Positions 33,946 to 45,577 of a stretch of 64,000 nucleotides of DNA are shown here, piece by piece (the first letter of the stretch is position 1; each line of letters opens with the position of its first letter). Position numbers and translations under genes: made by a program. The stretch spans positions 744,001 to 808,000 of the forward strand of contig JBANDB010000020.1 in NCBI GenBank assembly GCA_037576215.1, read 5' to 3'. This DNA is from Armillaria gallica. Its lineage: Eukaryota; Basidiomycota; Agaricomycetes; Agaricales; Physalacriaceae. Under the pieces are notes generated by a model, which made no database searches, was not told the origin of the DNA, and saw nothing but the letters and a program-made list of their open reading frames with translations.

Positions 33946-34596
33946 GCCTATCTGCCTTCCATCACGATCTTCTGGAGTGAGCGATAGTTCGAAGATAGTA
34001 CATGTATTTTCTTAATGACAGGATGGCCGTGTAATCAAATCTTTTTGCGATTCGAGTTAGCAATGGATAGTATATCATCTGTCCTGTTCAATCCAATTGC
34101 TACTACACACAAATTAAATACTATGACCTGCAATATATCATCAACCATAGCACCATGACTGATCAAAGAACTCTCTCCATAAAGCCCACACGATGCTGAC
34201 GAATGTACGAAGACCAGGAGCTGATACTGAAAGAGCTCCATAGAACTGTTTGATGGACCATCGACCACACACCGGTCCGACGTCCGTGGACCCAAGTACA
34301 AAATTCACGTCATTAGCACACTCAACTCAAAGCTGAGAAGATCTAGGCGTATGACGTCTGTGTCACCTCCGAGGAAGAGGACAAGGACGTCACTAGCCGC
34401 CACAAACATCTGACAAAGGTGATCTTCGTCAAATGCTCTCATACATTCAAAAGAGAAGTTGAGAAGGCCAGTCACAGCCATTGGCCGCAGTTCTGGGATG
34501 CCACAGTCACCGCACTACACCGCGTCTCTCGAAGCAGTCAAAGGGATATAAGAACTACATAGGTGTGAGTTCAAACTTATTATTATTCATATCGCT

Positions 34597-37500
34597 ATGT
34601 CTATATCTCAAATCGGGAATCATGCTGGTTCCCCTCCTTCTGCATCAGTACGAATTCGCGTGCCAGATCCTGTAAATGGCCGGCGGCTTGCCATAGAAGG
34701 AAGAGATCCTGGCCTGCCTGAAGTCTGGATTTTAGATCGCTATAAAAAAATAAATGAACAGATGATGTCTACCATCTATCTGCTAGTCATGGACATGTCT
34801 CTGGAAGGCATGAAACACTTGCTTACCCTTCCTTGTATATCTAAAGGTCCTGGATTATGTGGACACAAAGGTAGGTTCCCTCTATTTCAGCAGGCAAGAT
34901 GCGGTATTTAAATTAGAAACATGAAGGTTACCTGGTCCTCGACCCTGATCACCACGACATTGTATTTGCCAGGGATATGTATGGGACTGGATTGGAGGAA
35001 GACGATGTAGAAAAGACGTGGTGCATGTCTAGGTGAGCAATTTCCACCGTGCCAACTTAAAGTGACTCACATTTTGTACAGCAATCAGTATACCGATGTA
35101 CAGAGGATGGGCTTAATTGCCACCCGTGATGCTATTATCGGCGATCCTGATGCTTTCTCTACTGGGAAGCCAGCGAAGAGCAGAAACGGATATTCTGGTG
35201 GGACTGCCTATGAGCGCAGTCCTAGAGCCATTCATGTCGCCGGCACACCGCGAAGTTACAGCGCATCTGTATCGAGACAGAACCCACTGCAGTCGTTGAA
35301 TCCAACAGCAGCGGTAAAGAATGTCCAACTAAGAACAGATGCGTTCAACAAGCATTTGGAAATCAATCGTCTCTTGATCGAGGTAATTCATATATATTTG
35401 CTCAATTGAAATATCACTCATTTATTCGATCTCAGAAAGGTTCGGATGTCGCAATCTCAGCACTGGAAATATGCGCGCCCCATGTGGTCAAGGTCCTAGC
35501 CGAACAAGCCAGTCTACTCAATGTACCTCACATAGGATCATGGAGGAACGTCTGCTTTCCTGCCATCCAATTGAACATTGCAGATGCGGTATCATTTGAA
35601 GACGGTACGTATACTCTCGTCATATGCAAACAGTTTGCTACAATTGCAATCCTAGCATCCCAGGGCATCAATGACCTCGGAGGATTCGGTATCATCCATA
35701 TAGACTCCAACGATTTGCCTGCCGGTTTCTCTTCGATGGTTAACCTATCTCCTTTCCATCCTGATATTATGGAACAGCTGTTCTTCATCCTAGATCTCGG
35801 ATTGGTGTGGAAAATGCTTCCGCTCACGACATACTGCTTTACAGGGCTGCATATGCATGGAGGACAAGCGCCAATGTACAAACCAGGACCTCGAACAGAC
35901 AGCACACCATATGTTTGAATCACCGACATTAACTATTGTCCCGGTCATTTCTACAACAATAGTGCTGCCCTCGCATTCATTGGAAATGCTAAGCACAACC
36001 TTTTGAACATTGGAATGGAAATGCGCAACAACACGTTAGTGTCTTATTCACTCAACGGCCTTCTCTTGATACTCATGATGATTAGCCTTAATGTATTGGC
36101 CTTGCATGGATGGACAGGTCAGCCAAACTTCACCGCAGAAGGCGGCAACATTATGGATTCAAGGTCGTACCTCAACTTTTTCGCCAGGAATATTTGCACC
36201 ATTGCCTCGTTTGCTGCGCTTCAGGCTCCTCCAGAATTCTTACTGCGCTTCGACCATGATGTGCTCATCAAAGCGTTCACTATGAAGGACGAGAATGGGA
36301 CCAGGATTCAGGCAGACTCTTGGGCCCATGCTCCAGGATGGAGCAGTGCCGACTCGACGCCTGGAACAAAGTATGCGAAGGGGTACACAGACGTTTCTGA
36401 CACAGAACTCATAAAAATATTCAATTCCGATGATCCAGATCGGCAGACTTATCCCTTCGGCAACGAAAAGCTGGATGGGCATGTACAGCAAGAATTTGAT
36501 GTGCTATCTCGAAGACACGCAAACACGATAGGATCATGTGTTCTAGCAGAGGCAAAGCGTCCAGGGGACATAGGTGGACGTCCTGCAACTCGCAGAAGTC
36601 AGTATTTATCCTCAATTATATGTTCCAGCTGATTAATGGAAACATTACTGTTTGGCAGGTATCACAAAACGCGCCTTGAATAGCAAGTTCCTCCCGATAT
36701 TTCCATTTATTTCCTGAGCTGATTGGAACCCCAGACAAACCAATTGAACTGCCAGACGCCAACAATGCCACAGCTTCATCCAGGCGTAGTGAGTTTATGC
36801 GACCATTCCTTATTGCATCAAGATTAACAGCGGCACTTGCATCGGTTCAGGAAAGAAACGCTGGCATACTGAAGTGAACTCCGAGACCGTGCCATCAAAA
36901 AAGATAATTAGAAATGCAGATGAAGATGTATCCCATCGACTAGTACTGGACGCAGGCCCAAATACACATTCTTTAGCGGATTTCATGCAACGCCCCGCAT
37001 CTCAAACTCGTACTAAATCGACGTCGTATTATTACCGCATGGGTTAGTAGATAGAATTTTACATATTGTGTATACGATATTCACGATGTTATTACTTTTT
37101 TTTTTCTGAAGCAGATGCGTTCGATGGTGAGCCAACTGCCGCTTATGCTGAATCAGGATACGAAGATAATCTTGAAGGTAACTATTCAATCCATCTATTT
37201 CTACGGAGGTCGTCCTAATCCCATCAACAGTCACACTACCGCCTTTATTACAGGCCCTCGATATCATGTCAATTGTTTCTATCGAAGGCACACTCAGATC
37301 TTCACGAAATGGAGTTGGGTATCAGCACAACACCTACAGCATGTTTACAAAGGACAAGGATCGTCCTCAAGATATACCCACAAATGTGAACCTTCTTTGC
37401 GGGCTCATAAACGAGGAACATCAGCTGACAATGCGCTCTTATTGTGCTTGACAAGCCGTGCTATTATTTAATATGGTATTATGGAAGTGGTTAGAGGTCA

Positions 37501-39702
37501 ACGTCCTTGAAGCCGTCGAGAGGGGTTCCAGTGGCCAAGAATTCTGGCTACTAGGTCTGATACGTGAAATCAAAGATGCCCTTGTGCATTACATCTCACC
37601 CGTTTGCTTAAAGATGTTACTGATGCTAGGCTATAGTCATTCCACAAAGGAACGAAGACCTTGAAAGCATCGCTCCTGCCTCCAAACATGTGTAATCCAC
37701 AAGACACGTTTGATTTCAACGTCCCTGCATGAGGATACCTCTGTCCGAGTACAGACTGGATATCAGATGTCGCTATTTCAGCACTCACCAAATGGTTTTC
37801 ATTCCCAGATCCTGGAGTGTACCGTACTCAAAGCGAGTTGGTGTACCATCTTGTTCAGATATGCGGGGTAGATGCTACGGTTCTTCCGGAGGTTTGGGAT
37901 GCTTGCCATGACATAAAAAGATATGTCTTCATGGGAAAATTGATACCAGACGTCAAGAAGATTCGTCACTGGTGTCAACACGTTTTGAGGCAGGAGCCCA
38001 TAGCGCAGACCGATTCCATCCATCGAGCATCGATTCTTGCCATATACGAATTTGTCTGTGCAGAGAGTACCACATTGCAGCGTCAGATACGGATCGACGT
38101 GAAGGGTGTACTCGACTTTGCATATGCAGTTAATTCAGAAGATGGAGAATATATCGATATGGTCAAGGCGTTCAGTCGACTGAACATAGGCAATTCACGT
38201 ATTACTGCTTTAGATAGATTTTCACGTAGACAGGTAAGATTCGTTCAAAGTGACGCACTGGTTCTATTCAAAGGCTAATCTCGTGGTTCTAGGAGAATGG
38301 CGCAGTTATTTCTACCATATCAATTTGCCCGAATCCTCTCCCTACGTCAAGTAATACTATTCAGCCCATACAAGAGGAAGAAAACGAATCTGACGAGGTA
38401 TGTGTTCACTCGAGCAAAGAACTCCAATCAATGACTAACTGACAGTTATTTAATAGGATGAAGGTGCGGTGGCAAGTCTATTGATGCAAGACAACCAATG
38501 GGAAAACAATAATGAAGACACCGATGGTGAACATGAGGTGAGTCTACAAACGTAAACCCGAGCTCTCAAACTGATGAGGATATTCATGAAAGGACCTGTC
38601 AAGAGCATGCAGCGTGGAATCGGAAGATACTGAGCTCGCTATCAGAAATACCCCTACTATCCGTGACGTCGGCGAGGATGACAACTTGCCATTGTTCGAC
38701 AAGCCATTGTCTGATACAGAAATCTCTAGGCTCTCCCCTCGCATTCGTGAGGGCGTTAATAAACTCGACGATCAGCTGAAGGTCATGTATCCTCTCTTGG
38801 ATGATCCGTCCATATTCAAGAAGATGGCAAAACCTGTCTGCAAGAGGGTAGGGCTTACAGAGGAGGAGAAAAAGGTCAAAGCCATGCGACCATTCTTTCT
38901 TCATATTCAGAAACGACCAGATCAGTTCATCCCATTCTGAGAGCGTGCACCATCTAGGTCGAAAATCCTACAAGCCAATGGACCATTCCACAGACCGGTG
39001 ATTCGAACCAGAAGCGGGTTGTTCAGTGCTATCATTTATCGAGCTGTAACTTATGGAAGTCACTTTCTTCTTCATCCAATTACACCCACTGTCTACGCCG
39101 ATCCGGAGGACTGGGATCTTGCATGCTCCCAACACAATAACAAGAGCAATGATCCATCCTATTTCTGTGACAAGACAGCATATGGCCAGGCCACTAACCT
39201 CAGTCCCAAGAACCTCGATCGGTATTGGCACTCTACTGATCCAAAGAACAAGGCTCTCACCGAATGGTTGTACAGCCCGACAAAATCCTATACCTTTCTT
39301 GAGGTATATGAAATTTTTCTCAAAGGTAAAGGGCCGGATGGAAAGAAAGCGTTCCCAAACTGTGGAAGCCTCATATCGTACTTACTAACCTCAGACTATG
39401 CCATAGCAGGCATTGTCCCCATGCCTACAGCAGAGGAGATGGGAGCCATCGTGTGGTCGCTGAAGAAGGGGGGGCTAAAAGGTCTGAAGTTGCTAGGATT
39501 TGCGGCTCACAGAAAGGCGGATGCCATCCATGCCTTTGTCACGTTTCATAGGTATATGTTGGCGAAGATTCCATTCCAGCGAAGGAGCCAGATGGATTTC
39601 AACATATTCCACACAGAACACTTTCTGTGCAAATTCAGAAGGAACGATATAAAGGTGTTTCAAAAGGCCAGGGATTTCTTATTGGGACTGGAATCGATGT
39701 AG
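34597..39702 (+). pseudogene. TET/JBP-family 2OG-Fe(II) dioxygenase gene with in-frame TGAs
   Basis: TET/JBP enzymes oxidise 5-methylcytosine or thymine in DNA using iron and 2-oxoglutarate. The domain spans about 35.4-36.4 kb. GGFGIIHIDSND supplies the HxD iron ligands (His codon 35697, Asp codon 35703) and YCFTGLHMHGGQAP the distal His. The long C-terminal region (SRIREGVNKLDDQLK-like helices, ERAPSRSKIL, TRSGLFSAIIYR, LLTSDYAIAGIVPMPT) matches large fungal members. TGA codons break the frame at 35916, 37449, 37730 and 38938. A frame change at about 37.55-37.65 kb is either an intron or an indel. The 35916 TGA (TPYV/ITDINYCP) lies about 20 residues after the distal His, where the arginine that binds 2-oxoglutarate is expected. 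Introns are approximate. Assignment rests on motifs recalled, not on a search. Confidence 0.65.
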
Positions 39703-40244
39703 TACGTTACAAACATAAACACTTTTATGTACAATGAATCGGCCCGAATACCATATATCGGACCGCCTTGCTCATTTCCCGGCTGTCGCTGGTCACAGCC
39801 ATTAGCTAATCTAATAGATCTTTAAGTGACCGCTATCAACTTCCGAACAGACTGTTTCATGGTATGCTTGACAATGCCAGTTATATTTAAGATGGACGGA
39901 CGGACATTATATATATACTACTACTAAAGTTCATAGCAAACTAGAGAGAGAAAAAGTCCAAGTAATCAGATATAGGGACAGACAGACAGAAAGTTCTTCA
40001 AGAATATATGCACACCGGTATAACATGGCTATGATCATCACGATGGTTGAACTAAGCCTGAATGAGAGCAATATGTCCAAGAAAACAAGAGAAAAGGTTG
40101 CAGTATAGTCTGATATATCAATGAACTGGTCAGCGCTGAGTCGGATAGTGGGAATAAATTAGAGGCATTGTCAAGGCAAATTGTAACTAGGCAAACGGTC
40201 AATGAACTTGGGGCCTTATCAAACAATGAAAGAATGGGCCAACC
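39703..40244. other. Intergenic region between convergent genes
   Basis: Nothing recognisable between the ends of the TET/JBP gene and the minus-strand gene. It is A/T-rich with short purine runs (AGAGAGAGAAAAAG near 39943, GACAGACAGACAG near 39977). Confidence 0.4.
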
Positions 40245-43200
40245 TTAATTGGTGGCCCTTGCCAGAAGGAGCACGAAAGCAACACTGAAGATCAGAACAT
40301 CGTCGATCCCGCTGTTTCCACCCTTGAAGCACGATGGAACATATCCCACTGAAACGACAGAACCTTCTGGAACATCTCCTGCTCCCTTGCGGTAAAGAGG
40401 GTATGTCATCAACTTTTCGAGATGACCAGCATCGAATGCCCAATCCTTGACTTGATGAACATCATAAATAGGAACTACTCAATCATGAGAGAGAGATCAA
40501 TGTAACAGAGCATAAAATACACGCACCATTCTCCGTAAATACCAATGTCTGGTTAGGGACTACAAAAGGCCGCGCGGTCTTGGGAACATTTTCTCGAACT
40601 CTGGATAGATAAGGGTTGGCCTTCTTCGCCGGGCTCCCCGAGTAGTTCTCCTTCCATGTCTGGAAAATCATCTGCGACGGTACATGGTTATTGGGAGGAT
40701 CTCCCGGATTGATAACATTAGCCACAACAGATTGACCGAGACCATAGATGTCACCGCAGAACGCAAAGAGACGTTCGGTTTCTGTGGTGATCATCTCCAA
40801 GTGGATCAACTTGAAGCGAACACCCGCACGGTCTTGAGTGGGGGACTGCAGAAAACACAATCCGCTCCTTCCTGTAGTCAAAAAACAAGCTGTCCCTCTT
40901 CCATTGGAAAGGGTTGCTCTCTTGTGCTTTGCCGGATCGGCATGAGCAGGATTGACAAATAGGCCACACGAAACAAAGTCTTGACCGTCCATCAGCCGCC
41001 TACACATGCGTCAGCAATCAGTATTTATAACATCACAAGGACACTTACTTAAACTGAAAATCATTTAAGTCTGCATGCAGTTCAGAGATACTGATGGTTT
41101 GCTGATCGAAGTTGTCCCTGTGGGACATCGCTTCAAGATACCGATACCTACAATAATGGCGTTGAAGATATGGTGAGAGAACAGACAAGATAAACATACC
41201 AAGCCAGGTGAAGGCAGGAGTACTTCTGTTTCATTTCGTCGCTAAGAGTAACGACCTCCAGGATATTTAAAAATCCAGCATCATTCTCAGCAGGCTGAGG
41301 AATAGGAGTATCTTTGTCCGTTTTACCCTTCCTGGCAGAGGGTCACTGATGTTAGGAGGAAGGAAAATATCAACAATGAGCACTAACTTAGCAACTGCCT
41401 CTTTTTTGGATGACCCTCTGCATACATGATTAATTCATGCCGACGCGCCAAACATAAAACAAAACCAATACACGCACTTTTTTACGCTACGGCCAGGGGA
41501 GCAATAGATCAGATCAGGAGGTAGTTGCACGCAAATACAAAGCTTACCCCGGTTCAACCTTGATAGTAGCCTCGGCATCGCTCGATTCTTTGTCACGGGT
41601 CATCCCATCCTTGGGCTTTTGAGTAAGAGGAGGATGATCATCATCGTCCTGGCTGTGAATGACTTCCGAATTGCTGCAATGAATCGAAGGGTTACACTAT
41701 GCAAGGAATAACAGCAAAACTATTCACCTTGCATCATCGGAAACAGCCTCTGCCGATCTAGATTTACCCATCAAGGGATTATGTCTGGAACAGTAAGAAC
41801 TCTGAAAAAAAAATCATCAAATGACCACCTACTCGATGATCTCGGCGGTGACAATCTCTCGTCCAAGTTTAGTTGGTTTAAATTTGGCAGACAGACTGGA
41901 ACAAAATAAGTAAAATTACAGCCTCGAAAAGATGGAGAGTAACATACGTATAGATCACTTCAACTTTCGATGGCCCGGCCTTTTTAATAGGACTCTTTCT
42001 ATTATAGGTGAAGAGTGAGTGACATCTAGGCAACACGGTAAGAAGCCACGTATGACTTTGAAGTTGTTCGGCTTTTCGCAGGGGCCTCATCACTAGAGCT
42101 AGAAAGGTTACCTATCGGTATCATAGCAAGGAGGATAAGATAAAGCATCTCACCTCTCTCGATCAAGGTGTTGGGTACGGCCACGCTGAGAGGGCACTCT
42201 GGTCGATTTCCCTTTGCCTTTATCATGTGTGCCAGAACCAGAACCCTCAGCAAGTCCAGACCTTAACAGGAGTATGAGTCAGTGGTAAAAAAGTGAGAAC
42301 CACGATGTTCCATGTACTGTACATCCTTTTTGTCATGCGACTTGAACGATTTTGTTTGCCTTAGGAAAAACATGAACGGTGAATAAAAACATCGATATCA
42401 AATCCACCTACGATTTTCCTGGATCAGCCTTGGAAGCTGGTTTGCCATCGGAACTGAAATACAACCGTCAACCAAAGAAACGCTATACCCTGATCCATCT
42501 CCACCCACCTGCTGATGACAATGGTATCAAGGACATCCTTGTTGGAGTGCTTGCACTCAACGTTGACACCCTTTCCTTTGCGGGCTTGAAGACTAGGGGT
42601 ACCGACTTCTTGGGAGCTTATAATTCCGAGGCATTAATACATAATCGGCCATAGAAAAAGGTTCAGCTCACAGTTGGTCCTCTTCGTCAGACCTTTCATT
42701 GGGAACGATAAAATCTTTAAGGTCGTCCGACATGTCGATGTGGTACTGGCTCTCTGCAGGCTCACTGTCCTCCTCAGAGCTGTCATTGCAAAATTAGAAC
42801 AGAAAAAAATAGGAAGAAAACCCTTCTAGTCGAACCTAGCTTCGGCCTCTTCGGCCTCGTCATCGATTAGTGCCTTCATTTTCTGGGTCAAGATCCGTCT
42901 ATTAGTGGTCTCAGCTGGAACATAAATAAAATAAAATCAAGACACGCACGTTCGTTTGGATCGAGTAGGTGTTTTTTCAGTCACTTCTGGCAGTTCAGCG
43001 GGAGAAAGCTGCTGAGACCTAGAAACTATATTTAGCAGTAACAACGAAGTAAACGGAGAACAGCCTACAAAGCAGTAGTTACCACGCCTTCACTCTCGAT
43101 GTCAGAAGCCTTGGTCTTCTTCTTGGGAGGCGATCTACTCTGCGTTTTGGTGTTTCCTTCACCTACTGAAGGGCGGGTCTGTCTGCTTGGCAAGCAAAAA

Positions 43201-43395
43201 TCAGACCTATCAGAACCCAAAATCCGAGCTTGGAGTACACACCTTTTACCCGTTGCTCTTTTAGGAGTCAAGTCCTTGACAGGTGGAAAGTCGGAACTAA
43301 AAATCTTCGTGAATATTTCAGCAACAGCATCAGCAAATCGCGTACTCGGACTCGACAGTGGCTTTAGAAGTTATGCGCTTGGATCTAGGTGGCAT
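40245..43395 (-). CDS. Multi-exon protein, agaricomycete accessory family of unknown function
   Basis: The gene starts MPPRSKRITSKATVESE (43395) and runs through many short exons. The first half is basic and serine-rich, with nuclear-localisation-like stretches (PPKKKTKASDIES, KGKGKSTRVPSQRGR) and acidic patches (SSEEDSEPAE), so probably disordered and nuclear. The conserved C-terminal half contains YSCLHLAWYRYLEAM, FKRRLMDGQDFVSCGLFVNP, then IPIYDVHQVKDWAFDAGHLE, GDVPEGSVVSVGYVPSCFKG and the end FVLLLARATN. I recognise this as a type that recurs in agaricomycete genomes next to transposons, but I know no function. No in-frame stop was noticed, though exon borders are provisional. It converges on the TET/JBP gene. 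Confidence 0.5.
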
Positions 43396-43765
43396 GAGGA
43401 ACAGTAGCAGGTGTTGAACACAAGGAAGCAAGAAATGATGGGGACTTGGTACATTCCGTATGGTTTAAATAGCTGTTGAGGAGAGTCGGCTCGCAGCCAC
43501 TCTCGGACAAGTTTACTACACGGTTCATCAGTTCTACATTGAATACAGATAATAATCTCATTAAAAAGGCAAATCTGATATTATCTTCCGACCATTCGAG
43601 AAACAAATCAACGAATAATCAAACAGCAAAGGATGAAAATAAAATTTAAAAAACTAGGCAGCAAAGTCTGGAACATACCGTAAGGTCGCACTTTCTCCTC
43701 TCTGATATCGCAAAATGCAGGACGCCACTGCCACCGCCTTATTAAGAAAGCAATGAAAAGTAACA

Positions 43766-43800
43766 ACAGCAGCAGCAGCAGCAATAATAATAATGAGAGC
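43766..43800 (+). repeat. AGC/AAT microsatellite
   Basis: Runs of CAG/AGC trinucleotides followed by AAT trinucleotides. It lies in an otherwise featureless stretch (43.4-44.0 kb) between two divergently transcribed genes. Confidence 0.8.
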
Positions 43801-44015
43801 AGAGAAGAGGAGCGGAAAGCAAATACGATACCACGCTACCATGTAGCTTCCTACAATAGAAGCAACAACGCAACTTTGACATCCCATTTCTCTCACACAA
43901 CGACCTGTCCCCTGTATTCCTCATGGATCGATTTTACGCCTTGTCTCACGCTGGTCAGAACCTTCAAACCTAAGTATCAATCCCGGCCTCTGACATGCAT
44001 TTAAATATAGCAAGG

Positions 44016-45106
44016 ATGCTCGATAAACTCGTTGAAGAGAGACGAAAGAAAGTCCCAAACCGTAACTTTCTCCACAGTATAGCATTGGTAAGACCAGATG
44101 TAACAATCTTGCTGTACCTCCTATCATGATCTTTATACAGAACGCACGATTGGAGAGGAGCTTCGTCATTGAAGAATCTTCGAGCCCTCGTGAATGGAGA
44201 TTGCTGTCAGTCTCTGCTGCAGACGATAAGTGTACGGACGCAGACATCACAATCCAGGGTGTACTGTGTGCGACTGATCTTCCGCCGTTCAAGAAACGAG
44301 TAAAGTAAGCCATGTGCCCTATCAGCTCAAATTGAGAAACGTTTAAGCATTGTATTAGAGCCAATCAAGCAGCGTATCTGCGTCAGTCGGTTTCTATAAC
44401 TGGCCTCGGCACAAATCCTTTCAACAATGCAATGGAAGCCATCGCCAGTGTCTATGCCACATTCATTCATCAGCTTGGTCAAGATCGACTGGTTCCCATC
44501 CAGTTCATGTCGACATACAAAGAGTTCCCATCCATCAATATCTCAAATCGATACTTCAGCAGACGAGACCAGACTCCATCGGAGGCAGAGATTGAGTTTG
44601 GTGAAATAGTCGACCCTTTGGACATTCTAGGAAAACTGCGTGGTCAAGCGTATTGTCACTCTGTCGACAACTCCGTGGCTTATTACGAACGTAGAGCTGC
44701 AACAGACGGTGGTTTCAGGTAAGCATGGTATGTTAGAGAAGAATTCTACGACTGATAATTGTTGGAAGATACGAAGAAATCAGACCCGAGTAGCTACAGG
44801 TCGGAGACATCGTAGAAGTCACGTTCAAATTTATAGCCGTACCCATATCCAAAGGCAAAGCAAAACTCATCGCTGTATTCAAGACCATAACTTTGCTAGA
44901 TGCACAGCTAACCAAGGTTCAGAGACGTTACTCTTTGGTTTTAGCAAAAGACTAACCACTGATGTCAGGACGCCCTTGCCAAGCAAGCAGTAGAGAGATA
45001 CCTTCCTGGGAAGGAGACATCCCTCCGACGCAAGAACATACATGATGATGAAGTGGTCTCTGATGCAAGTGACAAACTCAACGACATGCAAGTAGGCAGA
45101 GTATGA
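44016..45106 (+). CDS. Agaricomycete family of unknown function
   Basis: Exon 1 (44016-44087, MLDKLVEERRKKVPNRN..) joins in frame to exon 2 at 44141 (NARLERSFVIEESSS). Later exons carry SVSITGLGTNPFNNAMEAIA, FMSTYKEFPSINISNRYFSR, VDPLDILGKLRGQAYCHS and LQVGDIVEVTFKFIAVP, ending DKLNDMQVGRV at 45106. The order ISVTG..N.FN, SRYFSR, VDP.G.L.GL and VGDIVE..F is a conserved layout I recall from many agaricomycete proteins without known function. One in-frame TAG (44791-44793) sits just before LQVGDIVEV. It is the clearest non-TGA interruption in the window; I could not remove it with an alternative splice. Confidence 0.5.
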
Positions 45107-45228
45107 TGTCACTACCTAAAATAGCATACATATCAATGATGTCATAGCGCCTGTACGTTCCTCAAACTCTACGAAACTGAGAGTGACGTCGCTACCTAAA
45201 ATAGCATACATATTAGTGACGTCATAGT
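45105..45228 (+). repeat. Tandem pair with four TGAYGTC boxes
   Basis: Two units about 76 bp apart share CTACCTAAAATAGCATACAT. Each is flanked on both sides by a TGAYGTC box: TGATGTC twice in the first unit and TGACGTC twice in the second. TGACGTCA is the classic bZIP (CRE) site. The position just 3' of one gene and about 350 bp before the next suggests a regulatory region, though this is motif evidence only. Confidence 0.5.
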
Positions 45229-45577
45229 GTTAGTTCTATTTTATTTTTTGTTTTTTGTTTTTTTTTGCATTCCAAGAAGACACCAATATGAATTACAGCA
45301 GTACATCGTGGACAGTGAACGTTTGAACCCTTGAATGCCAACACTAATTTTTAGATCGAAGCCTATGTAAAATAGATACCAAGTCAAATCTCCGTCTGTT
45401 GCGACGGCCTTTCCCCCCTCCTCCCCCAAACGTGACCTATCGCCGATTGCTTAACCCCATACAGGACTCGCCCAGATTTCGGGCACGGATATACCGCCTT
45501 ATCAACCCTTATTCACTCGCGGTAGCAATACGTTCAGCCAGAGCCTGATACACACCATATTCGTATTCATATCAAAA

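Noticed and set aside
42379..42654. Plus-strand 91-codon gene (MNKNIDIKSTYDF..)
   Set aside because: It lies within the minus-strand multi-exon gene, has no recognised domain, and the opposite strand is also open. I could not choose between them and left it out.
45241..45429. Minus-strand gene over the T-rich stretch
   Set aside because: The lysine-rich end comes from a poly-T tract; nothing else supports coding.
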